Below are positions 17,133-26,532 of a stretch of DNA of 64,000 nucleotides, piece by piece. Position 1 is the stretch's first letter. Each line of letters begins with the position of its first letter. Both the position numbers and the translations under genes were made by a program. Location: positions 62,001 through 126,000 of the forward strand of contig JAYZEN010000011.1 in the NCBI GenBank assembly GCA_036337295.1, written 5' to 3'. The notes below the pieces were generated by a model. It saw nothing but the letters and a program-made list of their open reading frames with translations, made no database searches and was not told the origin of the DNA. Source of the stretch: Ketobacter sp036337295. Lineage in GTDB: Bacteria; Pseudomonadota; Gammaproteobacteria; Pseudomonadales; Ketobacteraceae.

Positions 17133-17789
17133 TTACACTGCTTGGTGTAGCCAGTTCGATAGCGACTCAACGCTATCCACACATACTTTAGGATGATGGC
17201 GTTGGAGGCGAGTTATATCATGGGCACCCCAGGTAACGCCAACCGAGTCAACGCCGGCACGTCGGGCCATTTCCAGATCAAACTCCGTATCACCCACCAT
17301 GACCGCCTGCTGGGGATTTAAACCGTGCATGGCCAGAATCTCCAACAACATATCCGGTTCTGGTTTGGAACGGGTTTCATCGGCACAACGGGAGCTATGG
17401 AACAGGGAATCCACTCCGTGGGCCGCAAACACCCGGGAGAGTCCTTTGCGGCTCTTGCCAGTCGCCACGCTCAGGAGCGTCCCCTTGGCACTGAGGCTGT
17501 CCAGCATCTCGGGTATCCCCCCATAAAATGGACTGGGCGTGGACTCAGCCACAACGTAGTGATGGGAATATCGCTCCCGCATCTGTGCCACCTGATGTAC
17601 ATCCAGCTGCGGATGCAGGCGCTGGATGGCGATGTCCAGGGCCAGGCCCACCACATCGTGTACCTGCTGGTCAGTAGCGGGCGTCAGCGCCAGATCCCGG
17701 GCCGCTGCCTGCATACAATCAGCAATTCGGCTCAGCGAGTTCATCAGGGTTCCATCCCAATCGAATACAATCAGTTGATACTGGGACAT
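17133..17789 (-). CDS. HAD-superfamily phosphatase (phosphoglycolate phosphatase-like)
   Basis: A 218-residue HAD-IA hydrolase with all four motifs: DWDGT with nucleophile Asp10 and Asp12, the Ser/Thr motif in SVATGKS, the Lys region near SKPEPDML, and VGDTEFDLEMA. A mixed helical cap follows motif I. The substrate is not predictable. It is tightly linked (4 bp) to rluC and 11 bp from the S49 protease gene, an arrangement also recalled in Pseudomonas. Confidence 0.88.
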   Translation of the reverse strand: MSQYQLIVFDWDGTLMNSLSRIADCMQAAARDLALTPATDQQVHDVVGLALDIAIQRLHPQLDVHQVAQMRERYSHHYVVAESTPSPFYGGIPEMLDSLSAKGTLLSVATGKSRKGLSRVFAAHGVDSLFHSSRCADETRSKPEPDMLLEILAMHGLNPQQAVMVGDTEFDLEMARRAGVDSVGVTWGAHDITRLQRHHPKVCVDSVESLSNWLHQAV

Positions 17790-17793
17790 ACTT

Positions 17794-18738
17794 TTACAAC
17801 CTGCTCAGAAAGGTATTTAACTCTTCGGGCATTGGTGCATTGAATACCCGTTTTTGCCCCGCTGCGTCTTCCAACTCCAGCCCGGCGGCATGCAGAAACA
17901 GGCGCTTGAGCCCTTTTTCCTCGAAATACCCGGCCTGTTCCCGGTGCAGGTACTTGTCATCCCCGGCAATGGGATGGCCGGCAAACTGGGCATGCACCCG
18001 GATCTGATGTGTGCGACCGGTGACCGGTTTGGCCTCTACCAGCGTGGCGTTGCTGTACAGCTCCAGCTGGCGAAACAGCGTCAGGGAAGGTTTGCCATCG
18101 GCAGAAACCCGCACAATACGCTCACCGGATGCCAGCTGGAACTTTCTGAGGGGGGCCTCGATGCGATGCTCCAGACCATTCCAGCGCCCCCACAACAGGG
18201 CCAGATAGGTTTTCTGCATGTTGCCCTGGCGCAGATCGTCGTGCAGCTTTTTAAGCACGCTGCGTTTCTTAGCCACCATCAGGCAACCGGAGGTGTCCCG
18301 GTCCAGGCGGTGGACCAATTCCAGGAAGCGCTGTGCCGGGCGCATCTGGCGCAGGGCCTCGATCACCCCCAGGCTCACACCGCTGCCACCGTGCACCGCC
18401 AGACCACTGGGCTTATTGATTACGATCAAGCCGTCATCCTCGTACAAAATGGCGGCTTCCAACTGGGATTTCAAGCTGTCCCCCACGAACGGGGCCGCCT
18501 CAGTGACGGGCTTGGTTCGCGCCGGGGGCACCCTTACCAAATCCCCCTGGCTGAGCTTGTATTCGGGCTTGGTACGGCCCTTGTTCACCCGCACTTCACC
18601 CTTGCGAATCATGCGGTAAATGGCTGATTTTGGGACACCTTTCAGCCGGCTCACCAGGAAATTATCGAGTCGTTGCCCGTGCTGGTCTTCCGTTACGGTA
18701 ACCATGGCCACGGAGGGGCGTTTATCTGTACTGCTCAT
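17794..18738 (-). CDS. rluC: 23S rRNA pseudouridine(955/2504/2580) synthase RluC
   Basis: A 314-residue protein with an N-terminal S4 RNA-binding domain (about 22-80) and the RluA-family catalytic motif HRLDRDTSG with nucleophile Asp146. RTHQIRVH and the LFLHAAGLE C-terminal motif are typical. Its place beside rne (divergent) matches the rluC-rne arrangement of E. coli and supports RluC rather than RluD. Confidence 0.93.
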   Translation of the reverse strand: MSSTDKRPSVAMVTVTEDQHGQRLDNFLVSRLKGVPKSAIYRMIRKGEVRVNKGRTKPEYKLSQGDLVRVPPARTKPVTEAAPFVGDSLKSQLEAAILYEDDGLIVINKPSGLAVHGGSGVSLGVIEALRQMRPAQRFLELVHRLDRDTSGCLMVAKKRSVLKKLHDDLRQGNMQKTYLALLWGRWNGLEHRIEAPLRKFQLASGERIVRVSADGKPSLTLFRQLELYSNATLVEAKPVTGRTHQIRVHAQFAGHPIAGDDKYLHREQAGYFEEKGLKRLFLHAAGLELEDAAGQKRVFNAPMPEELNTFLSRL

Positions 18739-19637
18739 GAGGAATCAAGGACTTATAGCTATCTGTTTGATGAGGTTAAGATTTCCTGCTATATTGCGAT
18801 GAGCCTATAAAAGCGGCGGGCAAGGCATAACCAGGTACGTTCCCGGATGATCCTTGCCATTTGCAGCTAAGATCAGGGAGGCTGCATATTCTAACCAGAA
18901 TACCGGCAATCACCTAATTATCCTGCACCCCGCTCCAACAGGTTATTACTGGTCGCACCACCGTGCCTGCCCCGCAGTTTAGATGTAAACCGAATGTGCA
19001 GCTCAGGATCGACCAAAACATTATCCAACGTGGGCTCATCAGCGTTGCCACTGGCTAAGACCCGGCAGCTGACCCCAACTGACGATGATCGCTGCCCTGC
19101 AGCAAACCGCCAAACACGGTGGAACCAGTAACCGGCACCCCAGTGTCCTGTGATCGTTCCTGAACGGATTGGCTCAAGTAAAAAATGGTACGTTGTGCGT
19201 CCCGATTCGGGGTTGCACACGTGAATGTTAAACACGCGTTTAACAGAGATTAAGAGACAAGATTGTTTGTCTGGCCTGATTCAAACAAACGCTCGATAAG
19301 TCCATTGCACAGACGCTATCACACAGTGCAATCAAAAATGGAGCATCACGGCCAGGCGAAGGTAACCCGAGCAGCTGGATTCATTCGTTTGTACCGCTGT
19401 TCAACCCGGCGAAAAGTCATTAACCGGTACTGGATGCAACAGAGTTCATACCGGACACAGCGTGTGACCCAACCCATGCATAACATAAGACATGGTGTTG
19501 CCACAGTTGCCTGCCATTATGATGGGTCAGGCCGCTGATCTGCAGTGATGTTGCTCAGATCGGTTGATAATCCGCTTTCCCGCCCGTAATCCGTCTCCTG
19601 TCCTGTTGATCGCATTGATTGCTGGATAACAATCTGC
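18739..19637. other. ~900-bp gene-free region between rluC and rne
   Basis: This should hold the rluC promoter and the rne promoter plus a long rne 5' leader. In E. coli the rne leader folds and mediates RNase E autoregulation; the length here is compatible, but I could not verify conserved hairpins. A perfect 7-bp inverted repeat GTTAAAC-ACGC-GTTTAAC sits at 19227-19244. Two frames of about 90-105 codons exist but lack ribosome-binding sites and recognisable homology. Confidence 0.6.
19227..19244. promoter_or_regulatory. Palindrome in rne upstream region
   Basis: GTTAAACACGCGTTTAAC: perfect 7-bp arms with a 4-bp centre, about 390 bp before the rne ATG. It looks like an operator; the protein is unknown. 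Confidence 0.35.
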
Positions 19638-22600
19638 ATGAAAAGAATGCTGATTAACGCAACCCACTCGGAAGAGCTGCGCGTTGCCTTGGTCGATGGA
19701 CAACGCCTTTATGATTTGGACATCGAACACCGAACACGAGAACAGAAAAAATCCAATATCTACAAAGGTCGCATCACCCGCATTGAGCCCAGTCTGGAAG
19801 CCGCGTTCGTGGATTTCGGATCTGAGCGCCACGGCTTTCTGCCTTTAAAGGAAATCTCCCGGGAATACTTCACCAAGAACCCCAAAGACGTCCAGGGTCG
19901 TTTTACGATCAAGGACGTTATCAAGGAAGGTCAGGAAGTTATCCTGCAGGTAGGCAAGGAAGAGCGTGGCAACAAGGGTGCCGCCCTTTCCACCTTTATC
20001 AGCCTGGCTGGCCGCTATCTGGTGCTGATGCCGAACAACCCGCGGGCCGGTGGCATTTCTCGCCGGATCGACGGTGATGATCGTGCTGCCCTGCGTGATG
20101 TGATGAACGGCCTGAATATTCCCCAGGATATGGGTGTCATTATCCGTACCGCCGGTATCGGTCGCAGCGTGGAAGAACTGCAGTGGGATCTGGATTACCT
20201 GCTGACCCTGTGGAGCTCCATTACTGAAGCGTCTGAGAAACGCCAGGCCCCCTTCCTGATCTATCAGGAAAGCAACGTCATCATCCGGGCGGTGCGGGAT
20301 TACCTGCGCCAGGACATCGGCGAAGTGTTGATCGACACGCCACAGGTCCATCAGGAAGCCCTGAATTTCGTGCGCCAGGTGATGCCCCAGTACGAAAACA
20401 AAATCAAGCTGTACAGCGACAACATCCCGCTGTTCAACCGCTACCAGATTGAATCCCAGATCGAGACCGCCTTTGAGCGCGAAGTGAAGCTACCCTCCGG
20501 CGGTTCCATCGTGATCGACCCGACGGAAGCCCTGGTGTCCATCGACATCAACTCATCCAAGGCCACCAAAGGCGCGGACATCGAAGAAACCGCCCTCATG
20601 ACCAATCTGGAAGCGGCCGACGAGATCGCCCGCCAATTGCGTCTGCGGGACATCGGTGGCCTGATCGTGGTTGACTTCATCGACATGAACGCCAACCGCA
20701 ACCAGCGCGAAGTGGAAAACCGCATGCGCGATGCCCTGGAGCTGGACCGGGCCCGGGTTCAGGTGGGACGCATTTCCCGCTTTGGATTGATGGAGCTGTC
20801 CCGTCAGCGCCTGCGGCCATCCCTGGGTGAGACCAGCGGTCACATCTGCCCCCGTTGCAACGGGGTCGGCTTCATTCGCGACCTGCATTCGCTGTCTCTC
20901 AACATCATGCGCCTGATTGAAGAAGAGGCCCTGAAGGAAAACAGCAGCGAAATCCACGCCCGGGTACCGGTCAATGTGGCCACCTACCTGCTGAACGAAA
21001 AGCGCGACAACATTGTAGCCATAGAGGCCCGCAACAAGGTCCGCGTTCTGGTGCTGCCCAGCCCCAACCTGGAGACTCCGCACTTCGAGGTGAGCCGCTT
21101 CCGCAGCGACCAGATGGAAGGCGAAGCCACCGCCAGTTACGAGCTGATCGACGACGCCGACGAGGTGGAAGAGGAACTGCTGGCCCCTGGTGAAAGCCCG
21201 ATTCATCGCCAGGAGCAGGCTGCGGTTCAGATGATCCAGCCGAACACGCCGGCGCCAACCCCGATTGTGAAGAAAGACCCCAGCTTCTTCTCCCGTCTGT
21301 TCGCCTGGTTTATCCAGCTGTTCAGCAGCAACGAGCAGGAGGAAAGCAAGCCGGACCAGAAGCAGGGTCAACAGAATCGCAACCAGCGGAACACCCGCAA
21401 CAACAACCAGCGTGGTAACCGCAACCAGAAAGGCCGCAAGCGTCGCGATGAAAAGCCATCCCGAGATGACAAATCCCGAGATGACAATAGGGACAAAGAT
21501 AAAGACAAGGACAACGACACCCGCAACAAGCGTAAGGAATCCTCTGACAAAGATTCGGCCAGAGACTCAGGCAGAGAGTCTGGCAGGGACAGTCAGGGCC
21601 GTGAGCAAAAACAGGGTCGCGGTCGGGGTCGCAATCAGAAGCGGGATCAGCAGGAAACTCGTGAGCCGAGAGCGGACAACAAACAGAACGCAGACGAGTC
21701 CAGCGATGAAAACCAGGACTCCGGTAACGCACGCCGTGGCCGTCGCCGTAGCCCCAGCGACAGCCGACGCCGACGTCAGAACAAGGCTCAGGCCACCGAG
21801 CGTGACAACACCAACTCAGACCAGGTGGCCGCTGAAAAAGCGCCCTCCCCGGCGGATGCCAAGCCCGTTCAGGCTGAAGTAAAGCCTGCTCAGGCCGAGA
21901 AACCCGCTCGGGAAGACAAGCCTGAGAAAGCGGAGAAGACGGAAAAAGCGGAGCCTGCGGGCAAGCCTCAAAGCCAGCCCAAAGCCGCAGAGGCCCAGGC
22001 GCCTGTTCAGGCCCCCGTTCAGGCCCCCGTAGAGAAAGCGGCTCCAGCTCAGTCGCAACCCGCGCCCCAGGACAAAGCCCCGGTGGCGGCGGTGGCGGCG
22101 GTGGCGGCTAAGCAGGAACCTGCCGAAAAGCCACAAGCAGTGGCCAAGCCTCAGGCACCCGCTGCCCCTGAGCAAGCGCAAGCGACCAAACCGGTGGACG
22201 CCAAGCCCCCGGTGGCACCCCAGCCTCAGGCTACCCATGCAGAAGCGCCCAAACCGGCATCGGCACCGGCAGCAAAAGCGCAACCGGCTCCTCAACCTCC
22301 CGCTGCAGTGAAAGCGGAGCCGAAGCCGGAAGCCAAAGCGCCGGAGAACAAGGCTCCCGTCGCTAAAGCACCAGAAGCCAAACCAGCTCAGGCAAAGGTA
22401 GCTGACGCAAAGCCAGCTGAAGCCAAGGCACCGGAAACCAAGACGACAGCAGCGCCCAGTGCGCCTGCGATCAGCGCCGCGGTGGTGAAGCCGGTCTCAG
22501 CACCGGCTGCGGAGCAGTCCACCGCCAGTGACGCTGACCAGCCAGCACAGCGGGCGGCGAATGACCCCCGGGAAATCCGCCGTCGTCAGCGGGAAGAAGC

Positions 22601-22646
22601 CAAAGCGGCCAGCGGCAGTGAAGCGGTAGCGAAAAAAGAAGACTGA
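19638..22646 (+). CDS. rne: Ribonuclease E
   Basis: A 1002-residue endoribonuclease and degradosome scaffold. The S1 domain lies at about 37-119. Mg-binding Asp303 (SIDINSSKAT) and Asp346 (VVDFIDM) and the Zn-link Cys404/Cys407 (CPRCNG) are at the same positions as in E. coli. A Phe/Trp-rich amphipathic segment at about 550-565 (SFFSRLFAWFIQLF) resembles the membrane-targeting helix. The tail is disordered: an Arg/Asn/Asp-rich RNA-binding stretch, then about 250 residues of Ala/Pro/Lys repeats, then a short charged end. It cleaves mRNA and processes rRNA, and is probably autoregulated through the long leader. Confidence 0.97.
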   Translation: MKRMLINATHSEELRVALVDGQRLYDLDIEHRTREQKKSNIYKGRITRIEPSLEAAFVDFGSERHGFLPLKEISREYFTKNPKDVQGRFTIKDVIKEGQEVILQVGKEERGNKGAALSTFISLAGRYLVLMPNNPRAGGISRRIDGDDRAALRDVMNGLNIPQDMGVIIRTAGIGRSVEELQWDLDYLLTLWSSITEASEKRQAPFLIYQESNVIIRAVRDYLRQDIGEVLIDTPQVHQEALNFVRQVMPQYENKIKLYSDNIPLFNRYQIESQIETAFEREVKLPSGGSIVIDPTEALVSIDINSSKATKGADIEETALMTNLEAADEIARQLRLRDIGGLIVVDFIDMNANRNQREVENRMRDALELDRARVQVGRISRFGLMELSRQRLRPSLGETSGHICPRCNGVGFIRDLHSLSLNIMRLIEEEALKENSSEIHARVPVNVATYLLNEKRDNIVAIEARNKVRVLVLPSPNLETPHFEVSRFRSDQMEGEATASYELIDDADEVEEELLAPGESPIHRQEQAAVQMIQPNTPAPTPIVKKDPSFFSRLFAWFIQLFSSNEQEESKPDQKQGQQNRNQRNTRNNNQRGNRNQKGRKRRDEKPSRDDKSRDDNRDKDKDKDNDTRNKRKESSDKDSARDSGRESGRDSQGREQKQGRGRGRNQKRDQQETREPRADNKQNADESSDENQDSGNARRGRRRSPSDSRRRRQNKAQATERDNTNSDQVAAEKAPSPADAKPVQAEVKPAQAEKPAREDKPEKAEKTEKAEPAGKPQSQPKAAEAQAPVQAPVQAPVEKAAPAQSQPAPQDKAPVAAVAAVAAKQEPAEKPQAVAKPQAPAAPEQAQATKPVDAKPPVAPQPQATHAEAPKPASAPAAKAQPAPQPPAAVKAEPKPEAKAPENKAPVAKAPEAKPAQAKVADAKPAEAKAPETKTTAAPSAPAISAAVVKPVSAPAAEQSTASDADQPAQRAANDPREIRRRQREEAKAASGSEAVAKKED

Positions 22647-22663
22647 TCCGCCGCCGCGAACCA

Positions 22664-22704
22664 CGAAAAAAGCCCACCCAGGTTACCCCGGGTGGGCTTT
22701 TTTA
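22664..22704. terminator. Bidirectional terminator between rne and murB
   Basis: Stem AAAAAAGCCCACCC/GGGTGGGCTTTTTT, with T-runs on both strands. It lies in the short space between the convergent rne and murB stops. Confidence 0.9.
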
Positions 22705-22720
22705 TGGATGCCGGATTAAG

Positions 22721-23746
22721 TCACAATACTCGAGGTTCGATTTCCAGGTTCACACCCCAACGGTTACGGACTGAACGCTGGATTTCAGCCGCCAGCGCCA
22801 TCAGATCTCCGCTACCCGCCCCTTCATTAATCAACACCAGTGCTTGGCGATCATGCACCCTGGCCTGCCCCCATTGCCGGCCCTTCCAACCCAGTCGGTC
22901 AATCAGCCAGCCGGCCGCCAGTTTCACGCGACCATCGGTCTGCGGATAGGCCACCAACCCCGGCTCACTGGCAACCAACTGCTCATACTGCTGCTGCGAC
23001 ACCACCGGATTTTTAAAAAAGCTGCCCGCATTGGGCTGCTGTGCCGGGTCCGGCAGCTTTTCTGAGCGAATACGAATGATGATCTGTCGTAACTGGGCCG
23101 GGGTCATCAGGTGACAGTCGTATCCCCACTCCTCCGCCCGCTGGCGGATCTCTCCGTAACCCAGTTTGGGATGTGCAGTTTTGCTCAAGCGCAGACGTAC
23201 CGACAGAATGATTTGGCGATCCTGCTGCTCGCGCTTGAATACGCTGTCCCGATAGCCGAACTCACACTGCTCCAGTGTGAATACCCGCTCAGACAAATCA
23301 CTGCGCTGCAGGGTGGTCACCTGCACCAGCACGTCCTTCAGCTCGACACCGTAGGCACCAATATTCTGGATAGGCGCGGCACCCACGGTGCCCGGTATCC
23401 AACTGAGATTCTCCAATCCATACCATCCCTTCTTCACACAGGTGGCAACCAGCCGGTCCCAATGTTCGCCAGCCCCCACCTCCAGCACCACACTATCAGC
23501 GGTCTCCTCCAGCAGCGTCATCCCTTCGATGCAGTTGTGAATCACCAGGCCGCTGAAATCCGAAGTCAGCACCAAATTGCTGCCCCCACCCAGCACCAGC
23601 AACGGTTCGCCAGCGGAGTCATGCAGGAGTTGATGTAGTTGCGCCTTGTTCTGTACCGCACAAAAACGGGCGGCACGGACGTCGATGGACAGGGTGTTAT
23701 AGGGCTGAAGGGAAACCTGATGCCGGACCTGGATTGAGTCTGTCAC
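22721..23746 (-). CDS. murB: UDP-N-acetylenolpyruvoylglucosamine reductase
   Basis: A 341-residue type I MurB. The FAD-binding VLGGGSNLVL and SWIPGTVGAAPIQNIGAYG segments are clear; catalytic residues are Arg166 (FGYRDSVF), Ser242 (NAGSFFKNP) and a C-terminal Glu at about 335-337 (LEIEP). It reduces UDP-GlcNAc enolpyruvate to UDP-MurNAc in peptidoglycan synthesis. It overlaps the phosphatase gene upstream by 4 bp. Confidence 0.96.
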   Translation of the reverse strand: MTDSIQVRHQVSLQPYNTLSIDVRAARFCAVQNKAQLHQLLHDSAGEPLLVLGGGSNLVLTSDFSGLVIHNCIEGMTLLEETADSVVLEVGAGEHWDRLVATCVKKGWYGLENLSWIPGTVGAAPIQNIGAYGVELKDVLVQVTTLQRSDLSERVFTLEQCEFGYRDSVFKREQQDRQIILSVRLRLSKTAHPKLGYGEIRQRAEEWGYDCHLMTPAQLRQIIIRIRSEKLPDPAQQPNAGSFFKNPVVSQQQYEQLVASEPGLVAYPQTDGRVKLAAGWLIDRLGWKGRQWGQARVHDRQALVLINEGAGSGDLMALAAEIQRSVRNRWGVNLEIEPRVL

Positions 23747-24210
23747 AACTCGTCCTGCAAGCGTTGCAACAGGCCATCGCAGGCGTCTTCCACCAGGTCG
23801 AGCACATAATCGAAGCCTTCAGCACCACCGTAGTACGGATCGGGCACTTCCCGTTCGTCAGTGGAGCTGTATTTCAGAAACAATTGAATCTTGGGGTGGT
23901 GATGTTCCGGCGCCCGCCGTTTGAGGTTGGTGAAGTTGGACTTATCCATGGCCAGTATATAGTCGTACTCTTCAAAGTCCTGATCGCACACCTGGCGCCC
24001 ACGCAAATCAGCCATGGGGTAACCGCGCTTTTGTGCCGCCTCCGTTGCCCGTCGGTCAGGGGGTTCCCCCACATGATAACCGGCCGTACCACAGGAATCG
24101 TGAACGATCCGCTGCTCCAACCCCAACCGATTCACCTTGGCGCGAAAGACCGCCTCCGCGGTGGGCGATCGGCAAATGTTCCCCAGACAGACAAATAACA
24201 CTTTCTTCAC
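23743..24210 (-). CDS. Low-molecular-weight protein-tyrosine phosphatase
   Basis: I chose GTG 24210: GGGAG lies 5 nt upstream and the product then starts VKKVLFVCLGNICRSP as in the family; a TTG six codons earlier would cover that site. The 155-residue protein has the P-loop C8-LGNIC-R14 and the general-acid Asp in PDPYYGG. LMW-PTPs in envelope clusters often dephosphorylate tyrosine kinases of polysaccharide export, but no kinase is in the window. It is embedded between kdsB and murB with tight spacing. Confidence 0.9.
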   Translation of the reverse strand: MKKVLFVCLGNICRSPTAEAVFRAKVNRLGLEQRIVHDSCGTAGYHVGEPPDRRATEAAQKRGYPMADLRGRQVCDQDFEEYDYILAMDKSNFTNLKRRAPEHHHPKIQLFLKYSSTDEREVPDPYYGGAEGFDYVLDLVEDACDGLLQRLQDEL

Positions 24211-24231
24211 GGCTGCTCCCGGCTGCAATCT

Positions 24232-24996
24232 TTATTGGGAGAATAAGGCCCGCACCCGCTCCAGATCCGCCGGAGTATCCACTCCCGCCGGTGGGGTGAC
24301 GACCGCCTGCTCCACATGAATTTTGACCCCATGCCACATGGCCCGCAATTGCTCCAGGCACTCGGTTTTTTCCAGCGCACAGGGGCCCCACTGCACGAAG
24401 TCGTGCAACAGGCTGACCCGGTAGCCGTAGATCCCGATGTGCCGTTGCACCGCCATGTGCGCCGGCAAGGCACCCGAGCGCTGCGCCATATCATAGCTGT
24501 CCCGACCAAAGGGAATGGGGGCACGACTGAAATAGAGGGCATATCCGTGGACGTCGGCCACCACTTTTACCGCGTTGGGATCAAATACCTTTTCGATCTC
24601 GTCAATGGGCTCACTAAGGGTGGAAATACCCGCACTGGATTGCGCCAGATTGCTGGCCACCTGATCGATCACCGCCGGCGGAATCAACGGCTCATCCCCC
24701 TGCACGTTCACCACGATATCCTCATCAGCCAGGCCCAGCTGGCTTACCACCTCCTGCAGACGATCGGTACCGGACTCATGATCCGGCCGGGTCATGACCA
24801 CGTTGGCACCAAACTGTTTGGCCGCCGTTTCAATCCGTGTGTCGTCCGTGGCGATGATCACATCCGCCGCCTGACTGCGACAGGCCTGCTCATACACGCG
24901 CTGTATCATGGGTTTGCCGGCAATGTCCTGCAGCGGCTTGCCGGGCAATCGGGTGGATGCATAGCGGGCGGGTATGATGACGCGATATTCAGTCAT
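24232..24996 (-). CDS. kdsB: 3-deoxy-manno-octulosonate cytidylyltransferase
   Basis: The start is ATG 24996 (MTEYRVIIPARYASTRLPGKPL); a longer in-frame extension overlaps lpxK and is not homologous. The 254-residue product shows the nucleotidyltransferase loop ARYASTRLPGKPL, ATDD and NVQGDEPLI motifs. It makes CMP-Kdo for lipid A inner core. It lies 7 bp after lpxK. No ycaR/Trm112-like small gene lies between them, unlike several relatives. Confidence 0.95.
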   Translation of the reverse strand: MTEYRVIIPARYASTRLPGKPLQDIAGKPMIQRVYEQACRSQAADVIIATDDTRIETAAKQFGANVVMTRPDHESGTDRLQEVVSQLGLADEDIVVNVQGDEPLIPPAVIDQVASNLAQSSAGISTLSEPIDEIEKVFDPNAVKVVADVHGYALYFSRAPIPFGRDSYDMAQRSGALPAHMAVQRHIGIYGYRVSLLHDFVQWGPCALEKTECLEQLRAMWHGVKIHVEQAVVTPPAGVDTPADLERVRALFSQ

Positions 24997-25003
24997 GGTG
25001 TTC

Positions 25004-26101
25004 TCAGTAGAGGTGGCGGTGTTGTTGGTTGAAGGCCTCAAGGCGCGCCATTATAACATCGATAAGCTCGGGCTGGAGCCGGGCATCGACATGCGCATTA
25101 ATCGGCAGGTAAGCCCCCCGCACACGATCAAACTTACGGAGTTTGACGGCGTCTTTCTCTGTAGTCAGTACCAGGCCCGCCCCAAACGCTTCCAGGTCCA
25201 GCTCGGTGTAATCATGGTGGTCCGGAAAACTGTGTGGCTGGTGGGGTATACCCAGCTGCTGCAGGGTGTCGAAAAAACGCTGGGGATTGCCGATGCCTGC
25301 CAGACCATGGATCACCTTGCCGCCGGATAATGCCTTCTCATCAACAGTGGCATCAGTAAAGGAATTGAAGAAAGTATCCACGCCAGCCTCAGATTCTCCA
25401 TTGAGGGGTATCCACTGGCCGGGCTGCACAGTAAATGGATAGGTGCGGTTGCTGAGGGCGCTCAGATGGCGCAGGCTGGGATGCGATGGGGCTCCGTTCA
25501 CCAGCACAGCGTCCACGGCGCGGAGGCGCGAAACCGGTTCCCGCAGTGGCCCCATCGGTAGCAGCCTGCCGGTACCGAAGCCACGCTCGCCATCCACCAC
25601 CACCAACTCGATGGTGCGGGAAAGCCCATAATGCTGGAGCCCGTCATCGCTGATGATGACATCCACTTCGCCGCTGTGTACCAGATGTCGCGCGGCACTG
25701 GCCCGATCCGGGTCCACCACCACCGGCACGCCGGTGCGCAGGTGAATCATCAGTGGTTCGTCGCCGGTGACTGAGGCTTCGTCCGTTACGGATACAACAT
25801 AGGGGTAACTCGGTGCTTTGCCGCCGTAACCCCGACTGACCAAGCCCGGACGCAGCCCACGCTGCTGCAAAGCCTCGATCAGCCAGATGCTGATGGGGGT
25901 CTTGCCGGTACCACCAACACTGATATTGCCCACCACGATGACCGGCAGCTCGCAGTGGTAGGCACTTTTTTCGCCATTCATGTAAGCATTGCGGCGACGG
26001 CGGGACAGACAGCCAAACAACAGGGAGAGCGGCCACAGCAACCAGGCCGACCCGTGCCCCCGATACCATAGTCTGTTGAAGACGCGGTGCAGCATGGTCA
26101 C
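25004..26101 (-). CDS. lpxK: Tetraacyldisaccharide 4'-kinase
   Basis: A 365-residue lipid A kinase. It has an N-terminal membrane-associated helix (about 15-31), the P-loop in VVGNISVGGTGKTP (57-69), the DDGLQH motif and GPLREP. The frame opens with GTG 26101; an ATG two codons later (26095) is equally plausible, and neither has a clear ribosome-binding site, which suggests coupling to exbD. It phosphorylates the 4' position of the lipid A disaccharide at the inner membrane. Confidence 0.95.
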   Translation of the reverse strand: MTMLHRVFNRLWYRGHGSAWLLWPLSLLFGCLSRRRRNAYMNGEKSAYHCELPVIVVGNISVGGTGKTPISIWLIEALQQRGLRPGLVSRGYGGKAPSYPYVVSVTDEASVTGDEPLMIHLRTGVPVVVDPDRASAARHLVHSGEVDVIISDDGLQHYGLSRTIELVVVDGERGFGTGRLLPMGPLREPVSRLRAVDAVLVNGAPSHPSLRHLSALSNRTYPFTVQPGQWIPLNGESEAGVDTFFNSFTDATVDEKALSGGKVIHGLAGIGNPQRFFDTLQQLGIPHQPHSFPDHHDYTELDLEAFGAGLVLTTEKDAVKLRKFDRVRGAYLPINAHVDARLQPELIDVIMARLEAFNQQHRHLY

Positions 26102-26115
26102 AGCAAGCGCAGCAC

Positions 26116-26532
26116 TTACTGCTCCGGCTGTTGGGCAGTTAACCTGAGCCGGGTAAAGCCCAGGGCGCCGGACACATCCATGGCCGTCATCACCGACTGG
26201 TGGGCAGCGTTGGCGTCCGCAGTGATGATCAGGGGAATGTCCACGTTGCCTTCCGATTCCCGCTTGAGTGCCCGCTCCAGGGTTTCCCGATCCCGATTCA
26301 CCAAGCGCTGCTGGTTGACCGCGTACTCCCCATCCACCGTGATCTGGATTTCGATGAACTCCGGAGCTTCCGCGGCGGCCTCCCCCACAGCCTGTGGCAG
26401 TTCAAGGGTCAGCTCGCGCTCCCGGGTGAAGGTGGTGGACACCATGAAAAAGATCAGAAGCAGGAACACCACATCGATGAGTGGCGTGAGATTGACGTTA
26501 ACCTCCTCCACCGGCTGACGCTGAAATTTCAC
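26116..26532 (-). CDS. exbD: ExbD/TolR-type biopolymer transport protein
   Basis: A 138-residue protein with one membrane helix (about 15-35). The conserved Asp sits in NLTPLIDVVFLLLIFF and acts in proton-motive-force coupling; a periplasmic domain follows. It overlaps exbB by 4 bp. No tonB or tolA is present nearby, so the partner is unknown. The exbB-exbD-lpxK order recurs in gammaproteobacteria. Confidence 0.9.
   Translation of the reverse strand: MKFQRQPVEEVNVNLTPLIDVVFLLLIFFMVSTTFTRERELTLELPQAVGEAAAEAPEFIEIQITVDGEYAVNQQRLVNRDRETLERALKRESEGNVDIPLIITADANAAHQSVMTAMDVSGALGFTRLRLTAQQPEQ

Noticed and set aside
18918..19235. 105-codon minus-strand frame in the rluC-rne gap
   Set aside because: GTG start without ribosome-binding site, no recognisable homology, and overlaps the likely rne control region.
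19263..19538. 91-codon plus-strand frame upstream of rne
   Set aside because: No ribosome-binding site at the TTG or internal ATG, Arg/His-rich random-like product; more likely rne leader.
20553..21371. 272-codon minus-strand frame inside rne
   Set aside because: Antisense to the conserved catalytic region of RNase E; no ribosome-binding site or recognisable domain.
21340..22640. Repetitive sequence in the rne 3' half, considered as CRISPR or satellite repeat
   Set aside because: The repeats are imperfect, keep the reading frame and encode the Ala/Pro/Lys-rich tail common in RNase E.
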